Positions 38,275-47,850 of a stretch of 64,000 bases of DNA are shown here, piece after piece. The DNA is from an uncultured Gammaproteobacteria bacterium (lineage in GTDB: Bacteria > Pseudomonadota > Gammaproteobacteria > Pseudomonadales > Pseudohongiellaceae). How positions within the stretch are numbered: position 1 is the first letter of the stretch; every line of letters begins with the position of its first letter. A model generated the notes under the pieces. The model was not told where the DNA came from and did no database searches. It saw only the letters and a program-made list of their open reading frames with translations. The stretch spans positions 1 to 64,000 of the forward strand of contig CAJXRP010000013.1 of assembly GCA_913060495.1 (NCBI GenBank), given 5' to 3'. Both the position numbers and the translations under genes were made by a program.

Positions 38275-38324
38275 CCAATGCCTGCCTTGTACGCCATAAC
38301 TTTCTATCGAATTAAAACTTGACC

Positions 38325-39236
38325 ATGAGTCCGGAACCAAAGCGCTTCTCATTCAAGGCCATGGGAAGTTTTTGCGAGATTCAACTGTTCGATGAATCCC
38401 CCGTCCGCGCAAAAAATATCGCCAAACAACTTATCGACGAAGTTGCACGATTGGAAAAAAAATACTCTCGCTTTCGAGAAGATAGCTTGCTGAGCAGAAT
38501 TAATTCATCAGCGGGAAACAAAGCTGGCCTAGCCATTGATGAGGAAACACAATCGCTGTTTAACCATGCTCTAAATTGTTTTGAGCAGAGCGATGGACTT
38601 TTTGACATCACCTCTGGCGCACTGAACCAACTCTGGGATTTCAAGAAGGCTCTCGTTCCTAGCCAGGAAAAAATCGACGCAGCACGCGCTCATGTTGGCC
38701 TACACAAAGTATCTTGCCAAGACTCTCACATACGACTGCCGCGCTATATGCAAATAGACTTTGGGGGCATCGTGAAGGAGTATGCCGCCGATTCTGCAGC
38801 GAGCTTGGCGCGCAGCTTAGACGTAGAACATGGCTTAGTAAATTTGGGAGGGGATTTCAGCGTCATAGGGGCGCAACCTGAGAACACTCCTTGGACTATA
38901 GGCATCTCTAGCCCAGAATCTAAAAACGACATCATGGCAAAGATCGACCTCATCAACGGCGGCCTTGCCAGTAGCGGAGACTATGAGCGCTTCTTCATGC
39001 ACGAGGGCCATCGTTATAGTCACATTCTAAACCCCCTAACAGGCTGGCCCGCCAGCGGCTTGCGTGCGGTAAGTATTGCTGCAAATCTATGCAGCGTCGC
39101 TGGCTCGGTAGCAACAATTGCGATGCTGAAGGAGGAAGTAGAAGCTAAAATCTGGCTTAAAGATTCGGGACTTGGACATGTCTACATGGACAGTCAGGGC
39201 ATAGTTGCAGGCGCGGACCTGAAAAACAAAAATTAG
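38325..39236 (+). CDS. apbE: ApbE-family FAD:protein FMN transferase, atypical
   Basis: 304 residues from the ATG at 38325; an upstream TTG two codons earlier is less likely, and an in-frame stop at 38313 rules out a longer N-terminus. ApbE enzymes move FMN from FAD to a Thr/Ser of exported flavoproteins. Family features: KAMGSFCEIQL, LEKKYSRFREDS, IDFGGIVKEYAAD, LVNLGGDFSVIG and SHILNPLTGWP. Two oddities: there is no signal peptide or lipobox although most ApbE act outside the cytoplasm, and the usual Mg-binding Asp of the ADA-x-x-T motif appears as Gly260 (VAGSVATIAML). Last gene of its operon; overlaps convergent srkA by 4 bases. Confidence 0.9.
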   Translation: MSPEPKRFSFKAMGSFCEIQLFDESPVRAKNIAKQLIDEVARLEKKYSRFREDSLLSRINSSAGNKAGLAIDEETQSLFNHALNCFEQSDGLFDITSGALNQLWDFKKALVPSQEKIDAARAHVGLHKVSCQDSHIRLPRYMQIDFGGIVKEYAADSAASLARSLDVEHGLVNLGGDFSVIGAQPENTPWTIGISSPESKNDIMAKIDLINGGLASSGDYERFFMHEGHRYSHILNPLTGWPASGLRAVSIAANLCSVAGSVATIAMLKEEVEAKIWLKDSGLGHVYMDSQGIVAGADLKNKN

Positions 39237-40222
39237 ACGAGACGCAAGGCTGGCTCATCTAGCAGAAAGAGTTGTTCACGCAACTCCTGTATATGCTCCG
39301 CCCAATAACGCTCGGTATTGAACCAGGGAAAGCTCATCGGAAAGGCTGGATCCTCCCAGCGCCGCGCCAACCAGGCTGCGTAGTTCATCAAGCGCAATGT
39401 CCGCATTGATTCCACTAATTCCAACTCCGAAGCTTTGAAGTTATGAAATTCGTTGTAGCCTTCTACTAGCTCTAATAACTGCCCCTGTCGCTGATTGCGA
39501 TCACCTGACAGCATCATCCACAGATCTTGGATCGCCGGCCCCATCATAGTGTCATCGAAGTCGACAAAATTGGGAGTCTCGTCTTTCCACAATACATTCC
39601 CAGGATGGCAATCCCCATGAATGCGCAACTTGCTTAGCTCACCGTGGCCAGCGAAACGTTGTTGAATCTTATCAATCAAATCTTGAGAAACAGTTTCATA
39701 AGCAGGACGCATATCTCGGGAAAGAAAGTCATTCTCTAGAAGAAACTGTCTACTTCGCACAGCGAAGCGCTCAACCGTGAGCTCTATCCGATGCTTAAAA
39801 CCATGTAGCGCGCCAACCGCATGAATGCGCCCGACAAAACGCCCCATAACCAACAAATTATCCAGGTTATCTAACTCGGGTGGACGCCCCAAGAACTGTT
39901 CGAACACTGAGAAACGAAAGTTGTTGAATTGCTGAAGCGTGCCGCCATCTGCAAAAGAAATTGGGGGCACAACGGGGATCTCTAAATCCACCAACTCCTG
40001 AGTATAACTATGCTCTTCGAGTATCTGCTCGTTGCTCCAACGTTCGGGGCGATAGAACTTGACGATTATCGAGGGACCGTCGACAAGCCCAACCTGATAG
40101 ACACGGTTCTCATAACTGTTGAGAGGAAAAATTCGCGCGTCAGTCTCATAGCCGAGACTCTCCACAGCTTCCAATACGGTAACTGGAGATAATTCAGCAT
40201 AAGGGTGGCTAGAGGATTCCAT
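39233..40222 (-). CDS. srkA: SrkA, stress-response Ser/Thr kinase
   Basis: 329 residues, YihE/RdoA family with the aminoglycoside-phosphotransferase-like fold. Catalytic loop HGDCHPGNVLW and metal-binding FVDFDD are intact; the ATP-binding Lys lies in IIVKFYRPERW. In E. coli it protects cells from death pathways under envelope (Cpx) stress. Monocistronic, convergent with apbE. Confidence 0.95.
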   Translation of the reverse strand: MESSSHPYAELSPVTVLEAVESLGYETDARIFPLNSYENRVYQVGLVDGPSIIVKFYRPERWSNEQILEEHSYTQELVDLEIPVVPPISFADGGTLQQFNNFRFSVFEQFLGRPPELDNLDNLLVMGRFVGRIHAVGALHGFKHRIELTVERFAVRSRQFLLENDFLSRDMRPAYETVSQDLIDKIQQRFAGHGELSKLRIHGDCHPGNVLWKDETPNFVDFDDTMMGPAIQDLWMMLSGDRNQRQGQLLELVEGYNEFHNFKASELELVESMRTLRLMNYAAWLARRWEDPAFPMSFPWFNTERYWAEHIQELREQLFLLDEPALRLV

Positions 40223-40287
40223 CTATTCAGAGAATCCTGTCAGAGTGCTCAATGGAAGTGCGCTGCAGTAAAATCGATGAGTTAATT

Positions 40288-40623
40288 TCAAGAATCTTTT
40301 CGATCTACCTTATTGCCCACGATAGACACAGGGAAAGGAGACACATTGTCGCCGCTTGAGATCTTGCTAACCCCACTCTTCTCGACTTCATCGATACGGA
40401 TGATTGCCTGAATGGGAATGAAGCTTCTTTTCACTCCATTAAACTCTGCCTTCAGCTTCTCTTCAGACGGGTCCACTACAACTTGGGAGCGCTCATCGAA
40501 CACATAATCTTCGATCTCGACAAAGCCATACAAATCGCTCTGATAGACCTGTTTTACGAATACTTCGTAGACCTTTCCCTTGTTAAGGAAGGTTATCTTG
40601 TATATTTCTGAGGGATTTCCCAT
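40288..40623 (-). CDS. DUF1820 family protein
   Basis: About 111 residues from the ATG at 40623 (frame open to 40632). Strongly conserved gammaproteobacterial family with IYKITFLNKGKVYEVFVKQV, then YQSDLYGFVEIEDYVF and VDPSEEKLKAEF...SFIPIQAIIRIDEVEK. Function unknown; cytoplasmic. It lies divergent from miaB, the neighbour it often has in this group. Confidence 0.88.
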   Translation of the reverse strand: MGNPSEIYKITFLNKGKVYEVFVKQVYQSDLYGFVEIEDYVFDERSQVVVDPSEEKLKAEFNGVKRSFIPIQAIIRIDEVEKSGVSKISSGDNVSPFPVSIVGNKVDRKDS

Positions 40624-40792
40624 GTATATCAATCTCTTATACTTTGGTCTGCAACACTGCGATGAAGCACTTTCAGGCGCCCTTGGTGCTTTTATAGGGG
40701 CTTGCTCGAACGAGTAGAGCTAATATCAGGCTTGAAGCCCGAATTTCAAGTCATTATGCGTCAATTCGTTGTTAAGTACTGCTGATTTTTGC

Positions 40793-40801
40793 TGTTATAA
40801 T
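40793..40801 (+). promoter_or_regulatory. Extended -10 promoter of miaB
   Basis: TGTTATAAT is a perfect extended -10 (TGN-TATAAT) with a GC-rich run after it. TTAAGT 18 bases upstream is a weak -35. It ends 38 bases before the GTG at 40840. Confidence 0.5.
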
Positions 40802-40839
40802 TCGCCCCCTTTTGAAAATAGCCACTGCACGGAAATACT

Positions 40840-42225
40840 GTGAAATCTGAACAGAGTGAAATCCATCCGGAAAAAGCACCGGAAATAGCGGACAAGCCAA
40901 CAATGGAGACTAAGAAAGTCTTCATTAAGACTCATGGCTGCCAGATGAACGAGTATGACTCGGATCGCATGTTGGACCTGCTAAAGGAAACGCACCACGC
41001 AGAATTAGTTGATGATCCAGCGGACGCCGATTTACTGCTACTTAACACCTGCTCTATCCGTGAAAAGGCCCAGGAAAAGGTTTTCCATCAGCTGGGGCGA
41101 TGGCGCAGCCTGAAAGAAGCAAAGCCAGATATGAAAATCGCCGTCGGTGGCTGCGTAGCGAGCCAAGAAGGAGCGGCAATTGGCAAGCGCGCGCCCTACG
41201 TTGACGTTGTTTTCGGTCCACAGACCCTGCATAAGCTACCTGCAATGCTTGATGCCAGTGGCAAGGGCAAGCCAGTAGTCGATATTAGCTTCCCTGAGAT
41301 CGAGAAATTCGATCACCTACCACAACCCGATGCCAGTTCCTGTCAGGCCTTTTTAACTATCATGGAAGGTTGCAGCAAATACTGTAGTTTTTGCGTCGTA
41401 CCCTATACGCGCGGTGAAGAAGTCAGCCGACCATTAGATGATGTGCTAGCAGAAGCTGTCCACCTAGCCGAACAAGGCGTGCGAGAAATCAATCTTCTAG
41501 GCCAGAATGCAAATGCCTATCGCGGCCTGAGTCACGAAGGCAGCATCGTAGACTTGGCAACATTAATTCAGTACATCTCCAGCATAGACGGGATAGAGCG
41601 AATTCGCTTTACCACATCCCACCCTATTGAGTTCTCTAATTCATTGATCGAAGTCTACGGGCAGGTTCCTGAACTCGCAGATCATCTACACCTACCCGTA
41701 CAGAGCGGCTCAGATCGAATCTTGGCTGCTATGAAACGAGGACACACGGCGCTCGAATATAAGTCGATAATCAGGAAGATTCGCGCTATCCGACCGAACA
41801 TCAGTCTCTCGTCGGATTTTATCGTGGGGTTTCCTGGCGAGACTAACGCCGATTTCGAGGACACCATGAAGCTGATAATCGAAATAGGCTTCGACACTTC
41901 GTTTAGCTTTATCTATAGCGCGAGACCGGGCACGCCTGCCGCAGATCTAGTCGACCTAGTCCCTGCACAGGAAAAGAAGCATCGACTGGCAACCCTGCAA
42001 TCACAGATCATTCAGCAGGCGAGCGCGATCAGTGCCGCTATGGTTGGCAGCGAGCAACGAATCTTGGTTACGGGCAGGTCTAAGAAGCATACCGGCGATC
42101 TGCAGGGGCGGACCGAAAACAACCGAGTAGTAAACTTCAAGTGTGACGATGCCTCGCTCATTGGTAACTTTACGAACTGTAAGATTACCGATGCACTGCC
42201 AAACTCCTTGCTCGGCTACATTTAG
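40840..42225 (+). CDS. miaB: MiaB, tRNA-2-methylthio-N6-dimethylallyladenosine synthase
   Basis: 461 residues from GTG; the ATG at 40903 ([20 protein letters not shown]) matches the E. coli start and may be the true one, since the first 21 residues (Glu/Lys/Pro-rich) are not conserved. Methylthiolates i6A37 in tRNAs reading UNN codons. N-terminal UPF0004 domain with three cluster Cys ([23 protein letters not shown]), radical-SAM motif CSKYCSFC, and a C-terminal TRAM domain. Followed by ybeZ-ybeY-corC. Confidence 0.97.
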   Translation: MKSEQSEIHPEKAPEIADKPTMETKKVFIKTHGCQMNEYDSDRMLDLLKETHHAELVDDPADADLLLLNTCSIREKAQEKVFHQLGRWRSLKEAKPDMKIAVGGCVASQEGAAIGKRAPYVDVVFGPQTLHKLPAMLDASGKGKPVVDISFPEIEKFDHLPQPDASSCQAFLTIMEGCSKYCSFCVVPYTRGEEVSRPLDDVLAEAVHLAEQGVREINLLGQNANAYRGLSHEGSIVDLATLIQYISSIDGIERIRFTTSHPIEFSNSLIEVYGQVPELADHLHLPVQSGSDRILAAMKRGHTALEYKSIIRKIRAIRPNISLSSDFIVGFPGETNADFEDTMKLIIEIGFDTSFSFIYSARPGTPAADLVDLVPAQEKKHRLATLQSQIIQQASAISAAMVGSEQRILVTGRSKKHTGDLQGRTENNRVVNFKCDDASLIGNFTNCKITDALPNSLLGYI

Positions 42226-42229
42226 CATC

Positions 42230-42257
42230 TTGTGATAGTGCAATTGCTTGCTATACT
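42230..42257 (+). promoter_or_regulatory. Candidate promoter of ybeZ-ybeY-corC
   Basis: TTGTGA (42230-42235), 16 bases, TATACT (42252-42257), directly after the miaB stop and 42 bases before ybeZ. Confidence 0.45.
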
Positions 42258-42298
42258 GAATCCAACATTTTTCCCCCTTTGAGGTAAGCTTCTACTGC

Positions 42299-43315
42299 AT
42301 GACAACTCACACCCTCAGTTTGACTCTTATGCCAGACAACGCCCAGCGACTCTCCAACCTCTGCGGGCGCTTGAATGAACACATACACCAGATAGAGAGC
42401 TTTCTTTCACTCAACATTCAACAACGTGGCAATATTTTTCAATTGTCCGGCAGTGAGTCGGCGACCGCTGACGGCGGGCATGTTCTTGAAACCCTTTATC
42501 AGGCTACCTCGCAGGGCAATCTGCTAAGTCCCAACCTAGTACACCTCGCTCTCCAGGAGACGATGCCCTCAGAGTCCAGCGAAAATGCCAGCGAGTTCGA
42601 GCAGTTACTCATCAAGACACCAAAGTCCTCGGTCAAACCCCGTGGCAAGCACCAGTGCGACTACGTGCGCAGTATCCACCAACATGACATAAATTTTGGC
42701 ATCGGCCCGGCGGGTACTGGCAAGACTTACCTCGCAGTCGCTTGCGCAGTCGAAGCACTGCTTAAAGAAGAAGTCAGTCGCATACTACTCGTTCGCCCTG
42801 CCGTGGAAGCGGGAGAGAAATTGGGCTTTTTGCCCGGAGATTTGGCACAGAAAATCGACCCGTATCTGCGCCCTCTCTATGATGCACTCTACGAGATGCT
42901 TGGCTTCGAAAAAGTTTCCAGGCTCATCGAGAAGAATGTAATTGAAGTCGCTCCGCTGGCCTATATGCGTGGCCGAACACTGAATAATTCATTCATCATC
43001 CTGGATGAGAGCCAAAACACCACTACCGCACAGATGAAGATGTTTCTAACTCGCATCGGCTTTGGCTCCACCGCGGTAATAACCGGCGACGTAACTCAGA
43101 TAGACCTACCCAAGGGAGAGCGTTCCGGCTTGATACATGTGAGCACGGTACTCGAAGGCATAAATGAGATCGGATTTACCTATTTCGAGGCAAAGGATGT
43201 AGTACGCCATCGTCTCGTGCAAAGGATTGTCGAAGCTTATGATGAGTTCGATCGTAAGTCTGTTTCCACACTAAGCAGCAAGGATTCCCAACAGGCCAAT
43301 GAACGCGACAGTTGA
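42299..43315 (+). CDS. ybeZ: PhoH-like ATPase YbeZ
   Basis: 338 residues. PhoH-type RNA-binding ATPase that works with the endoribonuclease YbeY in rRNA maturation and stress. Walker A GPAGTGKTYLAV, Walker B FIILDESQNTT, sensor TGDVTQIDLP. The N-terminal 100 residues form the family's small accessory domain. Its end overlaps the ybeY start by 17 bases. Confidence 0.96.
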   Translation: MTTHTLSLTLMPDNAQRLSNLCGRLNEHIHQIESFLSLNIQQRGNIFQLSGSESATADGGHVLETLYQATSQGNLLSPNLVHLALQETMPSESSENASEFEQLLIKTPKSSVKPRGKHQCDYVRSIHQHDINFGIGPAGTGKTYLAVACAVEALLKEEVSRILLVRPAVEAGEKLGFLPGDLAQKIDPYLRPLYDALYEMLGFEKVSRLIEKNVIEVAPLAYMRGRTLNNSFIILDESQNTTTAQMKMFLTRIGFGSTAVITGDVTQIDLPKGERSGLIHVSTVLEGINEIGFTYFEAKDVVRHRLVQRIVEAYDEFDRKSVSTLSSKDSQQANERDS

Positions 43316-43772
43316 TATCAGTAATAGCTGCGCGGATAAATGGGTACCCAGCATCGAGCAATGTGAAGATTGGCTCAACTGCGGTTTGCAGATAGCGGCA
43401 CAGAGCAAACCTTGCAGCATTAGCCTGAGTTTCGTTGACCCGACAAGCTCACAATCTCTCAATAAGCAATTTCGAGGTAAGGACAAGCCCACCAATGTCT
43501 TGTCCTTCCCGGCGGAATTTCCCAGCGAACTTCGAGAGCAAGTAGATACCTACCCCTTAGGCGATATCGTGATCTGTGCGGCCGTAGTCGAGGAAGAGGC
43601 TCGCGAGCAAGGCAAGGAGCTCAGCGCACACTGGGCACACCTTACAATACACGGGCTATTCCACCTCTTGGGGTATCTGCACGACCAGCAAAGCGATGCC
43701 GAGAAGATGGAACAGCTGGAAATTAATACACTGGAAAAACTTGGAATCCCCAACCCTTATTTGTTAGTGTGA
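43299..43772 (+). CDS. ybeY: YbeY endoribonuclease / rRNA maturation factor
   Basis: 157 residues. Zinc metalloprotein needed for 16S rRNA 3'-end maturation and ribosome quality control. The metal motif H-G-x2-H-x5-H is complete (IHGLFHLLGYLHDQQ) together with the conserved RGKDKPTNVLSFP. Overlaps ybeZ, giving translational coupling. Confidence 0.97.
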   Translation: MNATVDISNSCADKWVPSIEQCEDWLNCGLQIAAQSKPCSISLSFVDPTSSQSLNKQFRGKDKPTNVLSFPAEFPSELREQVDTYPLGDIVICAAVVEEEAREQGKELSAHWAHLTIHGLFHLLGYLHDQQSDAEKMEQLEINTLEKLGIPNPYLLV

Positions 43773-43854
43773 TTACCGAGAGCCAAAGCCGTCTTCTACA
43801 AATCCACCGAATACCGAAGACACGCTCAAAAAAGAGAGAAAGAGAACGCAGAGA

Positions 43855-44712
43855 ATGACTGACGACGAATCAAGTATCGATTCAAGACCTAAGTCCTGGA
43901 TCGATAAAATTGCTCAAGTGTTTTCCGACGAGCCCACCGACACCAAAAGCCTTCTCGAACTCATTCGAAATGCAGAAGCTGACCAAGTCCTAGATGCTGA
44001 CGCGCTCAGCATCATGGAGGGTGCGCTGCAGGTTTCTAGCATGCAGGTGCGGGATATAATGATCCCCAGATCTCAGGTAGTCACTGTTCCAGCAGACCTC
44101 GCCGCCGTAGAGATAATAGAGCTCATCACCAAAGCCTCCCACTCCCGCTTTCCGGTAATAGGAGACAACGTAGACAATGTCTTAGGCATACTTCTAGCCA
44201 AAGATCTGCTGCCACTCGCGCTGAATAACGCTACAGACAAGTTTCGAATTAAAGATGTTATTCGGCCAGCCACCTTCGTCCCTGAAAGCAAGCGCCTAAA
44301 TGTACTACTTAGAGAGTTTCGCGAAACACGCCAACACATGGCAATCGTCATCGATGAGTATGGCAGCGTCTGCGGCGCAGTAACTATCGAGGACGTTCTG
44401 GAGCAAATCGTAGGCGAGATTGAAGACGAGTACGATGTAGACGATGACAGCTATATTAAGAAATTCGACGAAGACAACCACATCGTCAAAGCATTAACTC
44501 CGGTGGATGAATTCAATGACTACTTTAACACCGAGTTCAGCGACCAGGAATTCACCACCGTTGGCGGTCTCGTGCTGCAGAAATTTGGACATATTCCAGA
44601 ACGCGGCGAAACTATTAAAATTGGAAATTTCTTGATTAGCGTCCTCAATGCCGATAGCCGACAGATAAAACTGATCAAGGTTACATCGACAAAATTGAGC
44701 AATCAGGACTAG
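43855..44712 (+). CDS. corC: CorC/YbeX CBS-domain protein
   Basis: 285 residues. Two CBS domains (about 60-185, VRDIMIPRSQVVTVP and VIRPATFVPES) and a CorC_HlyC domain (about 200-280). Linked to Mg2+/Co2+ efflux and, with YbeY/YbeZ, to ribosome function. In many gammaproteobacteria lnt follows directly; here leuS is next, with no lnt between. Confidence 0.95.
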   Translation: MTDDESSIDSRPKSWIDKIAQVFSDEPTDTKSLLELIRNAEADQVLDADALSIMEGALQVSSMQVRDIMIPRSQVVTVPADLAAVEIIELITKASHSRFPVIGDNVDNVLGILLAKDLLPLALNNATDKFRIKDVIRPATFVPESKRLNVLLREFRETRQHMAIVIDEYGSVCGAVTIEDVLEQIVGEIEDEYDVDDDSYIKKFDEDNHIVKALTPVDEFNDYFNTEFSDQEFTTVGGLVLQKFGHIPERGETIKIGNFLISVLNADSRQIKLIKVTSTKLSNQD

Positions 44713-44729
44713 GCAATCGCCTAAGTTTT
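44710..44729 (+). terminator. Weak intrinsic terminator after corC
   Basis: TAGGC-AATC-GCCTA, a 5-bp stem overlapping the corC stop codon, then AGTTTTT. Short, so efficiency is uncertain. Confidence 0.35.
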
Positions 44730-44827
44730 TGCTCTCCACCCCTACCTGTTAGCAGCGGTCTGCGGTATGCTTGCAGGCATCGCAACACCCTAAATAAATC
44801 CAGTTAATTCACATAGTTAGAGATCAG

Positions 44828-47308
44828 ATGAGCAGCATCGACCCACAGTACCCTCCCCAGGCAGTTGAAGCCGAGGCACAGTCCTATTGGCAAGAACACG
44901 AAAGTTTTAAAGTCAGTGAAGACAAGACTCTTGAAAAGTTTTACTGCCTTTCTATGTTCCCCTATCCAAGCGGACATCTACACATGGGGCATGTACGTAA
45001 CTACTCCATAGGCGATGCAATCTCGCGCTACCAACGCATGCTAGGCAAGAATGTATTACAGCCGATGGGATGGGATGCCTTTGGACTCCCTGCGGAGAAC
45101 GCGGCCATCGCGAATGAAGTACCTCCTGCCAAGTGGACTTATAGCAACATCGATTACATGCGCGAGCAGTTACAAAGACTTGGCTATGCCTATGACTGGA
45201 GCCGAGAGATCGCAACCTGTCACCCGGATTACTACCGCTGGGAACAATGGTTCTTTACGCGGCTCTTCAAGAAAGGCTTGGTTTACAAGAAATCCTCAGA
45301 AGTAAATTGGGATCCAGTCGATCAGACAGTGCTCGCTAATGAGCAGGTGGTCGATGGGCGCGGCTGGCGTTCAGGTGCAGTTGTCGAGCGCCGCGAGATT
45401 CCACAATGGTTCATCAAGATTACCGATTTCGCCCAAGAACTCTTAGATGACCTAGATAAGTTAGATGGCTGGCCGGAAAAAGTCCGCACCATGCAAGCAA
45501 ATTGGATCGGCCGTTCAGAAGGTGTCGAGCTAGATTTTACAGTTGCAAACGAGAGCGACGAATCTCTAAAGAAGCTAAGCGTCTACACCACAAGACCAGA
45601 CACCCTGATGGGCGTTACCTATGTAGCGCTAGCCGTGCAGCATCCACTCGCCAGCAAGGCCGCCGCATCAAACCCAGAAGTGGCGCAATACATCGAACAA
45701 CAAGGCAATATCAAGGTAGCCGAGGCAGAAATGGCGACCATGGAGAAGACCGGTATAGATACCGGCCTAAAAGCAATACACCCTATTAGTGGTGAAGAGC
45801 TGCCGATCTTTCTAGCGAACTTTGTACTCATGAGTTATGGCTCTGGTGCCGTTATGTCGGTGCCTGCACACGATCAGCGCGACTGGGAGTTTGCTAAAAA
45901 ATATCAGCTTCCTATTCAACAGGTGATCCAAGCAAATAGCGACGATGAAAGCTGTGATATAGATAAGGAAGCTTTCACCACGAAAGGAACACTAATAAAT
46001 TCTGGAGAATTTGACGGCCTAGATTTTGAATCGGCTTTCATAGCCATGGAGAAACACCTAGGCGAACGCGGGCAAGGGCATAAGAAGGTTAACTTCCGTC
46101 TGCGTGACTGGGGTGTATCCCGCCAACGCTATTGGGGCGCACCAATCCCCATTATCAATTGTGAGAAATGCGGCTCTGTAGCAGTTCCCGATGAAGACCT
46201 GCCAGTCATTCTTCCTGTGGATGTCGAGATAGATGCCAGCGGATCGCCTTTAGGCAAACTAAAAGACTTCGTAGACGTCGATTGCCCGCAATGTAAGTCC
46301 AAAGCGAAACGAGAGACTGACACCTTCGATACATTCATGGAGTCCTCCTGGTATTACGCGCGCTACGCCAGCCGCGACCAAGATGAAGCCATGTTGGATG
46401 AGCGAGCAGACTATTGGCTTCCGGTAGATCAATACATCGGCGGTATCGAGCACGCCATTTTGCACCTGCTATACGCGCGCTTCTTTCATAAACTTATGCG
46501 TAACGAAGGACTGGTAAATTCAGACGAACCGTTTGAGCATCTGCTAACACAAGGTATGGTACTCAAAGACGGCACCAAGATGTCGAAGTCTAAAGGTAAC
46601 ACTGTTGACCCTCTGTCATTGATCGAAAAATACGGTGCCGACACGGTACGCATGTTCACCATGTTTGCATCACCGCCAGATCAGTCGCTCGAATGGTCGG
46701 ATAGCGGCGTAGAAGGTAGCTATCGTTTCCTAAAAAGGCTTTGGAAAATTATTGCGAATCATGAACCAATAGCTCTTAAAGATTTTTCCAGCCTTGAGCT
46801 CAATGAGGAACAGACCAAGTTGCGTCGAAAAACTCATCAAACTCTTGAGAAAGTAACTGACGACTATGGCAGACGACACACATTCAACACTGCAATCGCT
46901 GCCACGATGGAATTATTAAACGCGGTTACCCGCTTTGCTGACTCCCAAGATAGCGAGAACGATAGATTAGTTATTCAGGAATCTTTGGAGACAGCGATCT
47001 TAATGCTTGCTCCTATCGTGCCACATTTCTGTCATGCTCTGTGGCAGCATCTCGGCCATGAAGGCACAGTAATGAATGCTTCCTGGCCCATCGTGGACGA
47101 ATCGGCATTAACCGAGAGTTCGATCACTGTGGTACTGCAGGTAAATGGAAAATTGCGCGACACGGTAGAAGTAGCGAAAGACATCAGCAAAGAAGAGCTT
47201 GAGAAATTGGCACTAGACAATGCTGCCGTCAAACGCTTTATCGCTGACAGCACTGTAAGAAAAGTCATTGTTGTTCCTGGCCGCCTGGTCAATATCGTTG
47301 CTAACTGA
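44828..47308 (+). CDS. leuS: Leucyl-tRNA synthetase
   Basis: 826 residues, class I synthetase charging tRNA-Leu. HIGH-type motif HMGH at residues 52-55 in [19 protein letters not shown] motif [10 protein letters not shown], a CP1 editing domain (about 220-420, with [12 protein letters not shown]) and a C-terminal tRNA-binding domain. The zinc ribbon region has CEKCGS and CPQCKS. lptE begins 12 bases after the stop and holA follows, a conserved operon. Confidence 0.99.
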   Translation: MSSIDPQYPPQAVEAEAQSYWQEHESFKVSEDKTLEKFYCLSMFPYPSGHLHMGHVRNYSIGDAISRYQRMLGKNVLQPMGWDAFGLPAENAAIANEVPPAKWTYSNIDYMREQLQRLGYAYDWSREIATCHPDYYRWEQWFFTRLFKKGLVYKKSSEVNWDPVDQTVLANEQVVDGRGWRSGAVVERREIPQWFIKITDFAQELLDDLDKLDGWPEKVRTMQANWIGRSEGVELDFTVANESDESLKKLSVYTTRPDTLMGVTYVALAVQHPLASKAAASNPEVAQYIEQQGNIKVAEAEMATMEKTGIDTGLKAIHPISGEELPIFLANFVLMSYGSGAVMSVPAHDQRDWEFAKKYQLPIQQVIQANSDDESCDIDKEAFTTKGTLINSGEFDGLDFESAFIAMEKHLGERGQGHKKVNFRLRDWGVSRQRYWGAPIPIINCEKCGSVAVPDEDLPVILPVDVEIDASGSPLGKLKDFVDVDCPQCKSKAKRETDTFDTFMESSWYYARYASRDQDEAMLDERADYWLPVDQYIGGIEHAILHLLYARFFHKLMRNEGLVNSDEPFEHLLTQGMVLKDGTKMSKSKGNTVDPLSLIEKYGADTVRMFTMFASPPDQSLEWSDSGVEGSYRFLKRLWKIIANHEPIALKDFSSLELNEEQTKLRRKTHQTLEKVTDDYGRRHTFNTAIAATMELLNAVTRFADSQDSENDRLVIQESLETAILMLAPIVPHFCHALWQHLGHEGTVMNASWPIVDESALTESSITVVLQVNGKLRDTVEVAKDISKEELEKLALDNAAVKRFIADSTVRKVIVVPGRLVNIVAN

Positions 47309-47320
47309 ATACTGAAAACC

Positions 47321-47836
47321 ATGAGCTACGGAACAATCCTCAAAACATTTATCCTCTCGGCACTTCTGTTAGCCCTCAGTAGTTGTGGATTCAGTCTACG
47401 TGGAAGCGATGTGCTCTCGGCCAATTTTAGCGAACTGCAGCTTTATAGTGAGCAACCCAACAGTGAACTGTCTCGACTATTACGCCGCAGCCTCGATGGC
47501 GCAGCAGTGGATGTCACCGAAGTGGCTCTAGGTGAGGCAGATTCAAACATTGCTCTACTGGGCATAGCCAACGAACAGCTTATTTCCCGGCCTGTAACCA
47601 TTAATCCCCGTGCACGAGCGGCGCAGATTGAATTGCGCCTTTCGGTGGACATGGCTCTCATGTTAGGCGAGCAAGCCCTATCAGAATCTGAAACGCTGTT
47701 TGTTGAGAGAACCTACTTTCAAGATGTTGAAAACATCAGCGGCAATCAGGAAGAGGCGGAGATCATTTCTGCGGAAATGCGTAGAGAGTTAATCAACCAG
47801 ATGATGCGGCGAGTAGCTGCAATCGGCCCAATCTAG
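47321..47836 (+). CDS. lptE: LptE, LPS-assembly lipoprotein
   Basis: 171 residues. Signal peptide and lipobox LALSSC with lipidated Cys22, followed by GFSLRG, the family start. Outer-membrane lipoprotein that plugs the LptD barrel and helps place LPS at the surface. Lies between leuS and holA as in most gammaproteobacteria. Confidence 0.95.
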   Translation: MSYGTILKTFILSALLLALSSCGFSLRGSDVLSANFSELQLYSEQPNSELSRLLRRSLDGAAVDVTEVALGEADSNIALLGIANEQLISRPVTINPRARAAQIELRLSVDMALMLGEQALSESETLFVERTYFQDVENISGNQEEAEIISAEMRRELINQMMRRVAAIGPI

Positions 47837-47850
47837 AATATCTGGTTACT

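Noticed and set aside
40665-40691. AAGCAC/GTGCTT hairpin between DUF1820 and miaB
   Set aside because: It lies between divergent genes, so it cannot be a 3'-end terminator, and the 6-bp stem with a long loop is weak.
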